In this document: one piece after another, positions 44,673-54,038 of the stretch
How the letters are laid out: the number at the start of each line of letters is the position of its first letter
Numbering within the stretch: the stretch's first letter is position 1
Source of the DNA: Butyrivibrio sp. NC3005
GTDB lineage: Bacteria > Bacillota > Clostridia > Lachnospirales > Lachnospiraceae
Assembly (NCBI RefSeq): GCF_000424545.1
Contig: NZ_AUKC01000013.1
Coordinates: 1 to 64,000, forward strand
DNA length: 64,000 nt
Direction: 5' to 3'
The notes under the pieces: generated by a model
Databases searched by the model: none
The model's input: the letters and a program-made list of their open reading frames with translations, nothing else
Told to the model about the DNA's origin: nothing
Translations under genes and position numbers: made by a program

Positions 44673-45302
44673 ATGGGCGAGATGAGTCTGGATGCACTGT
44701 CCGAAAAATATTTCGATGTGCTAAAAGAGTTAGGAAATATTGGTGCTGGAAATGCCACAACTGCTTTGGCTCAGATGATAGGTGATAAGGTCGACATGTC
44801 CGTTCCACAGGTACGTCTTCTTGAATTTAAGGATGTAGGCGACATTATGGGTGGTGCAGACAAGATTATGACTGCCATCTATTTGAAACTTGAAGGCGAT
44901 GTTAATGGTTCGATTATGTTCATGTTAGGTCAGGCAGAAGCAAGACATCTTGTAAACAAACTGACAGGTCAGAACACTCCTGATGATGAGCCATTTGGCG
45001 AGATGGATATGTCCGCTCTTCAGGAAATTGGAAACATTATTACAGGTTCTTATTTGAATTCACTATCTCAGATGACGCAGCTTGTAATGCTTCCATCAGT
45101 TCCTTATGCAGCAGTTGACATGGCAGGAGCAATTCTTTCAGTACCAGCGATTGAATTCGGAATTATGGGCGATAAGATGCTTCTTATAGAAACAAGTTTT
45201 TCAGATGATATAAGCTTAAGTGGTTATTTTATTCTTTTACCAGATCTTGAAGGCTATACAAAGATTTTATCATCCCTTGGTATACAGTTAACGACAGAAT
45301 GA
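44673..45302 (+). CDS. cheC: CheY-P phosphatase CheC
   Basis: Phosphatase of 209 aa that removes phosphate from CheY and binds CheD. Both active-site helices are visible: ELGNIGAGNATTALAQM at about residues 18-34 and EIGNIITGSYLNSLSQM at about 117-133. The lengths and spacing fit CheC rather than CheX. It is followed by cheD, its partner. The site ggagga lies before the ATG. Confidence 0.93.
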   Translation: MGEMSLDALSEKYFDVLKELGNIGAGNATTALAQMIGDKVDMSVPQVRLLEFKDVGDIMGGADKIMTAIYLKLEGDVNGSIMFMLGQAEARHLVNKLTGQNTPDDEPFGEMDMSALQEIGNIITGSYLNSLSQMTQLVMLPSVPYAAVDMAGAILSVPAIEFGIMGDKMLLIETSFSDDISLSGYFILLPDLEGYTKILSSLGIQLTTE

Positions 45303-45345
45303 TAATAGTTCTGATGATTACGATTTTTTAGTATGAGGGACATAT

Positions 45346-45831
45346 ATGCCAACAATCGTAAAAGTTGGAATGGCGGATTTGAATACATGTAAAGCACCTG
45401 ATGGGATAACGACTCTTGGACTTGGTTCCTGTGTAGGAATAGCAATTCGAGATCCGGTAACGAAAATAGGTGGGCTTGCACATGTAATGCTTCCCGATTC
45501 CACTGAAATAAAAAACAATAATAATGTTTATAAGTTTGCGGATACGGGCATTCGTGAACTTGTTAAACGTATGATTTCGCTCGGAGCAAGTAAGACTCGA
45601 TTGGTAGCAAAAATTGCTGGTGGAGCGCAAATGTTCGCATTTCAGTCAACAAGTAATGCTATGCGGGTTGGTGACAGAAATGTGCAGGCTTCATTAAAAG
45701 CCTTAAAAGAACTTAATATTCGTGTAATAGCGCAGGATACAGGTAATAATTACGGAAGAACAGTAATTTTCTATCCTGAAACTGGAGATTATGTAATTCG
45801 AGCAGTAGGAAAGCCGGAAAAAACCATATGA
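45346..45831 (+). CDS. cheD: Chemoreceptor glutamine deamidase CheD
   Basis: Receptor-modifying enzyme of 161 aa, regulated by CheC. The catalytic Cys is in LGLGSCVGIAIRD, His in GLAHVMLPDS, and a Thr/Ser of the triad lies later. The middle IAGGAQMFAF and the end GRTVIFYPETG are family features. Its stop overlaps the next gene by 4 nt. Confidence 0.93.
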   Translation: MPTIVKVGMADLNTCKAPDGITTLGLGSCVGIAIRDPVTKIGGLAHVMLPDSTEIKNNNNVYKFADTGIRELVKRMISLGASKTRLVAKIAGGAQMFAFQSTSNAMRVGDRNVQASLKALKELNIRVIAQDTGNNYGRTVIFYPETGDYVIRAVGKPEKTI

Positions 45832-46247
45832 GTGACGATATTAAAGAAAAAAGGGATGAGATACTTAGTCGGAAGGATCCGATGGTTGAAAACATCGTTA
45901 AGGCTATCCGGCTAAATGAAAAAAAAGGATCACAGGTTGTAAAAATCAATTACAAAGTCTTAATTGATCCTAAGGTTAAGCTTATAGCTCCTTTTATTAT
46001 GCTAGGTGGTACATCTGTTATTGCAGTGTATACGTTTTTGCAGGGTAATTATTCTAAAGAAAAGTGGTTCGTGATAGTATTCTCCACAATGGTTTTGTTC
46101 TTACTGTTAGGGACAGTATTGCAGCGTTTTGTGGAAAAATTCGAAGTTGATGCAGTAAAAAGAGAAATTAAGCAAAGACTGGATGAAGAAGATGAAGCTG
46201 AAAAATTAAAAGAGCAGGAAAATGAAGATTCGATGGGACAGGAATAA
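45828..46247 (+). CDS. Small membrane protein of the flagellar cluster, function unknown
   Basis: Protein of 139 aa between cheD and fliA. Two transmembrane helices lie at about residues 50-68 (LIAPFIMLGGTSVIAVYTF) and 78-98 (WFVIVFSTMVLFLLLGTVLQ). Both ends are highly charged and probably cytoplasmic; the C-terminal 35 residues are a Glu/Lys-rich coiled-coil-like helix. I do not recognise a named family. The ATGA overlap with cheD implies coupled translation, so a role in motility is likely but unproven. Confidence 0.7.
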   Translation: MSDDIKEKRDEILSRKDPMVENIVKAIRLNEKKGSQVVKINYKVLIDPKVKLIAPFIMLGGTSVIAVYTFLQGNYSKEKWFVIVFSTMVLFLLLGTVLQRFVEKFEVDAVKREIKQRLDEEDEAEKLKEQENEDSMGQE

Positions 46248-46311
46248 TTCATTAACGGTGCAGGGACAGATACGAATCTGAAAAAAATATGGGTATGGGG
46301 GTATTTGTTCA

Positions 46312-47082
46312 ATGGATGAAGCATCCCGAATCAAAATGTGGAAAGAATATGAAAAAAATAAGACTCCTGAAATACGCGAAAAGCTTATTTTAGAATATGC
46401 ACCGCTTGTAAAACTGGTTGCAGGTCGTTTGTCGATGTACTTGGGATTTAATGTTGAATATGATGATTTGGTTGGATATGGTGTCTTTGGACTTATAGAT
46501 GCAATTGACAAATTCGATACTATGAAAGATGTCAAATTTGAAACCTATGCAAGTCTTCGAATAAGAGGCGCGATACTAGATCAGATTAGAAAAATGGATT
46601 GGATTCCACGAACAATTCGTGACCGTCAGAAAAAAATCGGTGCTGCTATTAAAGAAGTTGAAGCAGAAAGCGGACATGTGGCTACAGATTCTGAGGTAGC
46701 CAAGAAGATGCAAATTTCCGAGGATGAATACCTTAATTGGCAAAGCCAGATGAAAGTGACAGGTGTTATTTCTCTTAATGAATTCATGGAGGCTGGTAGT
46801 GATATTTCCGAAGATGCCGGAACCGGTCACACTTTTGAAAAGCCTGAAGAAGTAGTTGAGAAAAATGAATTGAAAAAAATTCTAGGTCAGGCACTTGATC
46901 TTTTGACAGAAAAAGAAAGAAAAGTTGTTCTTTTATATTACTACGAAGAGCTTACATTGAAAGAAATTAGTAATGTGCTGGAGGTTTCCGAGTCTAGAGT
47001 ATCACAGCTGCATACTAGAGCACTTCAGAAAATGAGAGTTAAATTAGGAAAGTACATGGGCATTCTTACAGATCGCAACTAA
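46312..47082 (+). CDS. fliA: RNA polymerase sigma-28 factor FliA/SigD
   Basis: Sigma factor of 256 aa that transcribes late flagellar genes. Region 2 contains EYDDLVGYGVFGLIDAIDKF and FETYASLRIRGAILDQIRK; region 3 lies near RDRQKKIGAAIKEVEAE; region 4 has the helix-turn-helix LTLKEISNVLEVSESRVSQL. The window has a matching promoter before motA. The ATG at 46312 lies 11 bases after gggggt. Confidence 0.95.
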   Translation: MDEASRIKMWKEYEKNKTPEIREKLILEYAPLVKLVAGRLSMYLGFNVEYDDLVGYGVFGLIDAIDKFDTMKDVKFETYASLRIRGAILDQIRKMDWIPRTIRDRQKKIGAAIKEVEAESGHVATDSEVAKKMQISEDEYLNWQSQMKVTGVISLNEFMEAGSDISEDAGTGHTFEKPEEVVEKNELKKILGQALDLLTEKERKVVLLYYYEELTLKEISNVLEVSESRVSQLHTRALQKMRVKLGKYMGILTDRN

Positions 47083-47099
47083 ATTGTAGATGAGGTTGA

Positions 47100-48692
47100 A
47101 TGATGAACGGTTATTTTCAATTGGTAGCAGGAAAAAACGGAACAGCAATTAAAGTTTTTAGAGGAACAAATGGAGACCCGGATGCTACAGCCAGGGAGAT
47201 TACTGAATATCTACATGTAAATGGTCTTGATTTTAATCCGACCGCACTCGACAATGCAATAAGAAAAGGTGACGGAGAACCGGTTGATATTATAGCAACT
47301 GCGCTTGAAAAACCGATTCCTGAATCTTTTGATATTGATATGTCGTTGGATCAGATGGAAGTTACAGTCCGTTTCTATCCTCCTTCAGAAAATGGACCTG
47401 AAATCGATTCTGAAAAAGTGATTTCAACCTTAAATCAGAAAAAAATAGTATTTGGAATTGACGAACAAGCGATTAATAGTTATTTTAATGATAGAAAGTA
47501 TTGTACTAATTATGTTGTTGCTAAAGGTATCCCGACTAGAGAAGGTCAAGATGCCAAGATAACATTTTCTTTTGATACAAATTTGCGTATTCATCCAGAG
47601 ACAAGAGAAGACGGAAGCGTAGATTATTATAATCTTAATCTTATTAATCATTGCAAAAAAGGCGATGTGCTAGCAACTCTTACTCCAGCAGATATGGGTG
47701 AGGGTGGCTGTAATGTTCTAGGAGCAAAAACAAGACCCAAAAATGTTAAGTCGATGTCGCTAAAAGGCGGAAAAAATGTTACAATGTCAGAAGACAAACT
47801 TACTTTGACTGCTGATGTTGATGGGCATGTTTCTTTGCAGGAAGGTAAAGTTGTTGTTTCTAATGTACTCAGTTTAAAAGAAGTAGACCTTTCTACAGGT
47901 AATATAGTATATGATGGCTCTGTTGAGATAGCAGGAAGTGTTGCCAGCGGTTTTAAGGTTGAAGCAGGTGGCAATATTCAAGTAAAAGGTAATATTGAAG
48001 GGGCTCATTTGAAAGCCGCAGCTGATGTTATTATAGAGCGCGGTGTTAACGGAATGGGTGAAGGTGTTATCGAAGCAGGCGGAAACATCGTAACGAAGTT
48101 TATTGAAAATGCTAAGGTTTATGCAGTAGGCAGTGTTGTTGCCGGTTCAATTATTAATTCTCACGTTGAATCAGGAACCGAAATTACGGTTAATGGAAAA
48201 AGAGGAAATATAGTAGGTGGACATGTTGTTGCCGCTGAGAAGATTACAGCTAAGGCACTAAGTAATGACATGGGCACTAATACAATTATAGAAGTTGGCG
48301 CAGATCCACAGCTTAAAGCAAAGATTCGTGATACTATGAAATTTATCACAGACAGTACCAAACAGCTTCAGCAGATTCGCCCAACACTGGATGCTTTTGT
48401 TAAAAAAGTCAAGTCAGGAGTTAAACTTACAAAAGAACAGATGGAATATGCTAGAAAACTATCTGATATCAATTCAAATCTGACTAAGAGTCTCGACGAA
48501 CAGACAGAAGCTCTTACAACAATGCAGGATCAGTTATCACAGACTATGGATGCAAGTGTTGCTGTAGAAGGCATATGCCATTCTGGTGCAACAATCGTTA
48601 TTGGAGATGTATCCATGGTTGTTAAGAATGATATAAAGTTTAGTAGATTTGTTAGAAAAGATGGAGAAGTTAAGATTGCACCGCTTTCGTAA
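47100..48692 (+). CDS. DUF342 (FapA-like) domain protein
   Basis: Predicted cytoplasmic protein of 530 aa. The N-terminal half matches DUF342 (FapA) proteins: FYPPSENGPEIDSEKV, then KKGDVLATLTPADMGEGGCN and the CNVLGAKTR turn. The middle is a right-handed beta-helix of short repeats (VEAGGNIQVKGNIEGAHLKA, VIEAGGNIVTKFIENAKVYA). The C-terminal third is a coiled coil (about 400-490). Such genes often follow fliA in Clostridia, but the function is not settled. ATG is possible at 47100 or 47103; the second has the better spacing to GAGG. Confidence 0.8.
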   Translation: MMNGYFQLVAGKNGTAIKVFRGTNGDPDATAREITEYLHVNGLDFNPTALDNAIRKGDGEPVDIIATALEKPIPESFDIDMSLDQMEVTVRFYPPSENGPEIDSEKVISTLNQKKIVFGIDEQAINSYFNDRKYCTNYVVAKGIPTREGQDAKITFSFDTNLRIHPETREDGSVDYYNLNLINHCKKGDVLATLTPADMGEGGCNVLGAKTRPKNVKSMSLKGGKNVTMSEDKLTLTADVDGHVSLQEGKVVVSNVLSLKEVDLSTGNIVYDGSVEIAGSVASGFKVEAGGNIQVKGNIEGAHLKAAADVIIERGVNGMGEGVIEAGGNIVTKFIENAKVYAVGSVVAGSIINSHVESGTEITVNGKRGNIVGGHVVAAEKITAKALSNDMGTNTIIEVGADPQLKAKIRDTMKFITDSTKQLQQIRPTLDAFVKKVKSGVKLTKEQMEYARKLSDINSNLTKSLDEQTEALTTMQDQLSQTMDASVAVEGICHSGATIVIGDVSMVVKNDIKFSRFVRKDGEVKIAPLS

Positions 48693-48763
48693 CTGGCAAA
48701 TCCTTTTTTCTGACAGAAATTTAAAACAATTGAAGACTGCAGGGGAATGCGAGGAGGAGCTAT

Positions 48764-50593
48764 ATGCAGATGGGAGCTATTGTATTGGCTGTAATCGGTA
48801 TTGCGGCAATTGTCCTAAGCTTTATTATTCCGGCCGATAAAGGCTTGGAAAAAGGCAGCAAAAAGGACATGGAGGCTGCTGTACACAAGGCTGTGCAGCG
48901 TAGTATTGAGGATTCACAAAGCATAATTCAGCAAAGAATCAATGATCAGATAGAAGAGTCATTGATTAAAACTGAGCGCGGAATGGACAGAATTACAAAT
49001 GAGAAGATGAGTGCAATCGGTGAATATGCTGAAAATGTGATGAGTGACATCAAGAAAAATCATGATGAAGTAATGTTCATGTATGATATGCTAAGCGACA
49101 AGCATAAAAATCTTACTTCGACAGCTTCAGAAGTTGCAAAGACTGAGAAAAAAGCAAGACAGACAGTGTTAGATGCAGAGTTAACGGCTAAAGAAGCCAG
49201 AGAAGCTGCAAGTTCGCTTGCTATGCAGGCTGCGCAGAATCAGACCGCAGCACCAAACTTAAAGAGAGCAAGAACTGCTGTAAGTGATGAAGGGGTTCAG
49301 CTTGGAAGCAGACGTGTTATTATGCCTCAGGCACCTAGTCAGGGGCCATCAAACAGACAGGCTCAGAAGCTTGATGAAGAAATAAAGAAACAAAGAAAAA
49401 AGATTTCAGGAGTAAGCGGCAAAGGATTTGTATTTGATAGCGGCGATCCTGATTTGAGTTTTCATGATTCTGCAGCATCAGATTTTTTTGGTTCGATAGG
49501 GGAAGAAGAACAAATCTACGAAGAACAGGTACCAGTTAATCCTGTTTCAAACGATAATATTCCAGAGTTAAGTAAAGAAGATAAAGTTAGAAATCGTATT
49601 GCACAGTTCCAAAGAGCACATCAAAAAACAGCATTTGCAACGGGTAAAACACCTGCTACTAATGCAAATGCTCAAAGAAGTGTTGAAAAAAGTTCTGCAA
49701 GTGCAAGAGTTGCATACAATACCGAATCAAGACCTGAGCAAACAGAAGCAATGCTAAGAAATGCTGTTGCTACTGCAAGTGCTTTTGGTAATAAAAAAGA
49801 AGTTGATGAAGAAACAATTAAAAACGTGGCAGCAAAAGCCAAGGTGGCAAGTTCTTCTAGACAGAATCAGGAACCTGCTGTTTCTTCTAAAGTTACTACA
49901 GAAATTCAGGGAAAAGGGAAAACAGCTCCTAGCCAGCAAAGAAAGACAAGTACAGATTCTATTGCAAGGCAATCACAACAGTCCATTAATAGAATTAAAG
50001 ATCAGGCAGCTGCACAGGTTAGAGAATTTGCCGGTGAAGATGCAAATCTAAATAGAGTGCAGAAGACTTTCGATGTCGAGATGAGCGATGATATTGAAGG
50101 TTCTTATGAATATGATGATGATCTTACACAGACAGTTGATGATGTAAGAAATGAAGAATTTGTTCCGCTTAAAGAAGAAAAACATTACTCACAAAAGCAG
50201 CTCAATGAGCAGTTTGCAAGAGTGTTCGGAGACGTTGCTTTGCCAAATCAAAATCAGGAAGAGGATACGGAAGATATAGATGATGTTAAGCAGGTAGCAA
50301 AGCATGTAATGACTTATGAGGAAGAACTAGCCAGCATTCCTGAGAGACCTCTTAGAAGAAGAGCTCAGACCCCGCTTCCAAAAGAAGCTGTTGTACCTGA
50401 AGATTTCTTTGACGATGTTATGGATGGGGTAGAAACAGTAGATACTTTGGATGAAAAGGCAAGAAGAAGCGAACAGATTCTTGAAATGCATAAACAGGGA
50501 AAATCCAATATAGCCATAGCAAGGGAATTGGGGCTTGGAGTTGGTGAAGTTGGATTAATGATTGAAATAGCTACTAAGAATCGACGCATGTAG
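48764..50593 (+). CDS. DUF6115-like membrane-anchored coiled-coil protein
   Basis: Protein of 609 aa, last gene of the flagellar run. One N-terminal transmembrane helix (GAIVLAVIGIAAIVLSFII) is followed by a long helical region (about residues 35-160) rich in Glu, Lys and Gln, then a long low-complexity, mostly acidic middle (about 160-545). The final 40 residues, ILEMHKQGKSNIAIARELGL then GVGEVGLMIEIA, look like a helix-turn-helix and are the recognisable DUF6115 end. Proteins of this type lie at the end of many clostridial flagellar operons with no known role. The extended middle makes it unusually long. The site gaggagg sets the start. Confidence 0.65.
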   Translation: MQMGAIVLAVIGIAAIVLSFIIPADKGLEKGSKKDMEAAVHKAVQRSIEDSQSIIQQRINDQIEESLIKTERGMDRITNEKMSAIGEYAENVMSDIKKNHDEVMFMYDMLSDKHKNLTSTASEVAKTEKKARQTVLDAELTAKEAREAASSLAMQAAQNQTAAPNLKRARTAVSDEGVQLGSRRVIMPQAPSQGPSNRQAQKLDEEIKKQRKKISGVSGKGFVFDSGDPDLSFHDSAASDFFGSIGEEEQIYEEQVPVNPVSNDNIPELSKEDKVRNRIAQFQRAHQKTAFATGKTPATNANAQRSVEKSSASARVAYNTESRPEQTEAMLRNAVATASAFGNKKEVDEETIKNVAAKAKVASSSRQNQEPAVSSKVTTEIQGKGKTAPSQQRKTSTDSIARQSQQSINRIKDQAAAQVREFAGEDANLNRVQKTFDVEMSDDIEGSYEYDDDLTQTVDDVRNEEFVPLKEEKHYSQKQLNEQFARVFGDVALPNQNQEEDTEDIDDVKQVAKHVMTYEEELASIPERPLRRRAQTPLPKEAVVPEDFFDDVMDGVETVDTLDEKARRSEQILEMHKQGKSNIAIARELGLGVGEVGLMIEIATKNRRM

Positions 50594-50600
50594 CTTCTCT

Positions 50601-50844
50601 AAATGGCCAGCTTGCGAAGGTTTTTGAACAAAGTGACAAAAATCTATAGGTTATTGTTTTTATATAGTCCGTTTTACTGTCTGTATATTTCGTCGCAGAC
50701 ACGCTTTCGCTTGATTATAAACGTAGTGATACGTAATGCGCAAAAAAACAGCGCATAAGTACCAACGTTTATAAACAGTTCTGCTCATGAAATATTACAA
50801 GCCAGTAAAACTAATCTACTAAGTATTTAAAACAATAACCTATA
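50601..50844 (-). repeat. Modular palindromic repeat, copy R4 (H nested inside G)
   Basis: Starts with half of hairpin B (aaatggccagcttgcgaag), then end motif A (gtgacaaaaatctatag). Hairpin G is split: ggttattgtttt (from 50649) pairs with aaaacaataacc (50830-50841), and the whole H module lies in its loop in reverse orientation. The H apex carries only one hairpin, GCGC-aaaaaaaca-GCGC. The copy lies between the DUF6115-like gene and the MltG-like gene, ending 8 bp before the site of the latter. Confidence 0.88.
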
Positions 50845-50860
50845 ATTATGGGAGAGTAAC

Positions 50861-51985
50861 ATGAAGTTAAAATATTATCTTAAGGGATTAGGAGCAGGGC
50901 TTTTAGTTAGTGCAGTAGCCTTTGTTCTAATTGGAAATGAAGGCAAACAAATGACAGATGCAGAAGTAATACGAAGGGCTGCAGCTCTTGGTATGACAAT
51001 GCAGGGAACGACATTATCAGGAAGCTCTTCGAACTCTGATAGTACTACCGGAAATACTAATACAGGAAATTCAGATGATACAGAAAATTTGTACGAAGAT
51101 GATTCAAAAGATGGTGCAAGAAATTCATCTGAAGAAAAGACTTTATCTGCTGCATTTGATGCGGATTTAACCTCGAATATAGTTGAAGTACCTAAGGATG
51201 ATAGCTTAGATACTAAAGAAGCAGATAAAGATGCTGGTAGTAAAACAGGAAAAGCTCAGGTTGAAAAAACAAATAAAGCTGATGCAAACAAAACAGATTT
51301 ATCTGACTCAGAAAAAACTAATAAAAATGATGTAGAGAAAACAAATAAAGCAGATAATAATAAAAAATCAGGCTCTTCTGATACGAAAGAGCCTGATTTA
51401 GGAGCATCTAAAGATAAGTATAAAAATGGTAAGGTTGAAATAACATCTGAGAAAAATGACAGTCTGTCTGAAAGTAATACTTCTGATATAAAATCTGGTA
51501 GTAAAGATACTGCTAACAAAGATGAAAAGAAAACAGAAAATAGTAGCACTGCCAATAAGACTGAAACAAAGAGTGCTGATAAAAAGACAGAAAATAAAAG
51601 TACTGAAAATGAGCAAGCAAAGAAAAACGATATTGATAGCACTGATACTAAGAATCAGAAAAAGGCTGGAAATGACCTGACAACTAATAAGTCAGAAAAC
51701 AAAACGGATAATAAAAGTACTGGAAACAGTAAAGAAGATAAAACTTCAAATGAAATCAAAAATGTGAGCATTAACACAGAAACAGTCACTGTAAAAGTTC
51801 CTGGTGGAAGCAGTTCTGAAACTGTAAGTGCAATTTTAGAAAAAGAAGGTGTAGTTTCAAGCGCAAAAGAATTTGACAATTATCTAGTAAGTAATAATCT
51901 TGATAGGTATGTAAGGTCTGGTTTGTTCACAATAAAGCCTAACTCTTCCTATAAAGATGTTGCTGCAGTTATTTGTAGGCATTGA
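50861..51985 (+). CDS. Membrane-anchored protein with C-terminal YceG/MltG-like domain
   Basis: Protein of 374 aa. A transmembrane helix near residues 8-28 (LKGLGAGLLVSAVAFVLIG) is followed by a long disordered region (about 50-300) made almost only of Lys, Thr, Asp, Ser, Asn and Glu, with repeats of KTNKAD, KTENKST and similar. The last 70 residues (VTVKVPGGSSSETVSAILEK then YVRSGLFTIKPNSSYKDVAA) resemble the LysM-like first part of MltG. The transglycosylase domain with its catalytic Glu is absent, so this is not an active MltG. It may bind cell wall. The site gggagag precedes the ATG; a large repeat follows 4 bp after the stop. Confidence 0.65.
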   Translation: MKLKYYLKGLGAGLLVSAVAFVLIGNEGKQMTDAEVIRRAAALGMTMQGTTLSGSSSNSDSTTGNTNTGNSDDTENLYEDDSKDGARNSSEEKTLSAAFDADLTSNIVEVPKDDSLDTKEADKDAGSKTGKAQVEKTNKADANKTDLSDSEKTNKNDVEKTNKADNNKKSGSSDTKEPDLGASKDKYKNGKVEITSEKNDSLSESNTSDIKSGSKDTANKDEKKTENSSTANKTETKSADKKTENKSTENEQAKKNDIDSTDTKNQKKAGNDLTTNKSENKTDNKSTGNSKEDKTSNEIKNVSINTETVTVKVPGGSSSETVSAILEKEGVVSSAKEFDNYLVSNNLDRYVRSGLFTIKPNSSYKDVAAVICRH

Positions 51986-51989
51986 AAAA

Positions 51990-52437
51990 TTATGACTTCT
52001 TGCTGAGATTTAGGATTCTTGATTTTCCTGATGAAAACAAGAACCTATAGATTTTTGTCACTGCGTTCCAAAAACTACGCAAACTGGCCATTTGAAAAGG
52101 CTTCGCCTTGGACCAGTTTGCCACTTGACTTTTGTTCTCACGAAACTCGCAGTAAATGCGAGTTTCTGAATATAAGTGACAAGAAGTCATAGATTATTGT
52201 TTTTATATAGTCCGTTTTACTGTCTGTATATTTCGTCGCAGACGCGCTTTCGCTTGATTATAAACGTAGTGGTACGTAATGCGCAAAAAAACAGCGCATA
52301 AGAATGCGGCATAATTTAAACACTTTTAAATTATGTCGTCTGCCAAAAGCAGATTTAAAGGCATTATTTATGCCTTTAAACCCCAGACCAACGTTTATAA
52401 ACAGTTCTGCTCATGAAATATTACAAGCCAGTAAAAC
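51990..52437 (-). repeat. Modular palindromic repeat, copy R5 (long composite)
   Basis: Order: part of D/E, hairpin G variant (GGATTCTTG / CAAGAACC), A, hairpin B, hairpin C, D, then half of G and a full H module in reverse orientation. The H apex is expanded into four hairpins: ATGCGC-aaaaaaaca-GCGCAT, CATAATTTAAA/TTTAAATTATG, TCTGC/GCAGA and AAAGGCAT/ATGCCTTT. It fills the space between two convergent genes. Confidence 0.9.
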
Positions 52438-52482
52438 TTCTTACTGATGACTTTTTAGAATCGCAGTAAGAAGTATTTTTTT
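52437..52482 (+). terminator. Terminator at the end of repeat R5
   Basis: CTTCTTACTG pairs with CAGTAAGAAG across about 20 nt and is followed on the plus strand by eight T. It touches the stop codon of the fucosidase gene, which it may also serve from the other side. Confidence 0.75.
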
Positions 52483-53963
52483 TATAAAAGCTCTATTTTA
52501 AAACAAATAGGTTTGTCGGTTGATGGCTTTTGATCCAAAGTAATAGATAATCCATTGTTGTCACGGCAAGATTTTGTGATTAAGTAATCGCCAAGAACTT
52601 CAACATTGGCAATTTCAAAATCATGGCTACCATTAATACAAAAAGATTTTACAAGGAAGTTATTACTGTCTGGTCGCATACAAAAGGCATAGATAAAACC
52701 GTTTTTATATGTAAATCTGTAATCGGAATTTGTGAACTTTTTTTCATCATTATCCTGAAAATAACCACCGATATTATTAACTTCGCCTTCTCCGAATTTT
52801 TTCCATGGAGTTGTTTCGTAGATTCCATCGCCATTTGTTTTCATCCACTGTCCGATTTCCTTCAAGACATCAGTTTCTTCATCAGTTATTGTACCATCTG
52901 ATTTTGGACCTACATTAAGGAGTAGCATACCATTTTTGCTGACGATATCTATAAGGTCACAGATTATTTGTCTTGATGATTTGAACTGGTTATCTTTGGT
53001 ATATCCCCATGAATACTTGCCGATTGCAGTATCTGTCTGCCAAGGTATTGGAGAGATTCCAGTTAGAGCACCGCGTTCTACATCGAAAGTTGCTACAGTC
53101 GGAGGAAAAGCTTCATGTTTGTAGTTAATGGTTACTTCTTTGCCCCATTCCTCAGCTCTGTTATAGTAGTAAGCACACAATTTCTTTAAATACGGCTTGA
53201 ATGCAACATTTTGAATCCACCAGTCAAAATATAGAATGGAAGGTTTGTAGTTGTCGATTAATTCACAGGTTCTGACAAGCCAGTCATTAAGCCATTCTTT
53301 AGTTGGTTGTATAGGCGAAAGTGCATCATCTGTTGTTGAACCAAGTTTTGCCGTTGATAACTCTTCACAATAAAAGGCAGGTCCATAGAAGTCTCTATAC
53401 TTCTCATCATTCACGTCGCTTTCAATTGTTCGTCCCATGTTCATGAAAAAATAGTGTTCAGCTCTATGAGATGAAGCACAAAAGGTAAGACCTGACTTAT
53501 CGCATGCTTTTTTGATTTCTCCTGCAATATCTTTGCAGGGACCCATTTTAACTGAATTCCACTTGTTGAAGACTGTGTCGTACATTGCAAATCCGTCATG
53601 ATGTTCGCAGGCAGGCATTACATATTTTGCGCCAGCTTCTTTGAATAACGAAATCCATTCCTCGGCGTTGAATTTCTCGCCTTTGAAAAAAGGAATGAAA
53701 TCCTTGTATCCAAAATCTTTATGATTTCCAAAATGTTCTTTATGAAATTCATATTCTCTTTGGCCTTTGTCATACATGTTCCTGGGATACCATTCGTTTG
53801 CAAATGCTGGAACGCTGTAAATTCCCCAATGAATGAAGATTCCAAACTTGGCCTTGTAATACCAATCCGGTACCTTGTGGTTGGATAAGGAAGACCAGGT
53901 GTCCTTGTAACGTCCCTTTTCAATTGTCTTGTTGATTAATTTTAGATACTCTTCATGATTCAT
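52482..53963 (-). CDS. Alpha-L-fucosidase, glycoside hydrolase family 29
   Basis: Retaining fucosidase of 493 aa that removes terminal alpha-L-fucose from glycans. GH29 features: WYYKAKFGIFIHWGIYSVPA, NEWYPRNMY, YVMPACEHHDGFAMYDT, the nucleophile Asp247 in SILYFDWWIQN, and KNGMLLLNVGPKSDGTI. A C-terminal beta domain covers about residues 390-493. There is no signal peptide, so it acts in the cytoplasm on imported oligosaccharides. No transporter or fucose pathway gene is adjacent. The start has aggggt eight bases upstream. Both flanks are modular repeats. Confidence 0.92.
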   Translation of the reverse strand: MNHEEYLKLINKTIEKGRYKDTWSSLSNHKVPDWYYKAKFGIFIHWGIYSVPAFANEWYPRNMYDKGQREYEFHKEHFGNHKDFGYKDFIPFFKGEKFNAEEWISLFKEAGAKYVMPACEHHDGFAMYDTVFNKWNSVKMGPCKDIAGEIKKACDKSGLTFCASSHRAEHYFFMNMGRTIESDVNDEKYRDFYGPAFYCEELSTAKLGSTTDDALSPIQPTKEWLNDWLVRTCELIDNYKPSILYFDWWIQNVAFKPYLKKLCAYYYNRAEEWGKEVTINYKHEAFPPTVATFDVERGALTGISPIPWQTDTAIGKYSWGYTKDNQFKSSRQIICDLIDIVSKNGMLLLNVGPKSDGTITDEETDVLKEIGQWMKTNGDGIYETTPWKKFGEGEVNNIGGYFQDNDEKKFTNSDYRFTYKNGFIYAFCMRPDSNNFLVKSFCINGSHDFEIANVEVLGDYLITKSCRDNNGLSITLDQKPSTDKPICFKIELL

Positions 53964-54038
53964 GATTTTTTACCCCTAAGATTATTTTTACTATACATAC
54001 TTTATTATAAGACATCTTGAATAAAACAGCAGAAATAT

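Noticed and set aside
44455-44808. 117-codon minus-strand ORF before cheC
   Set aside because: It overlaps the cheC start and the promoter region and has no recognisable sequence.
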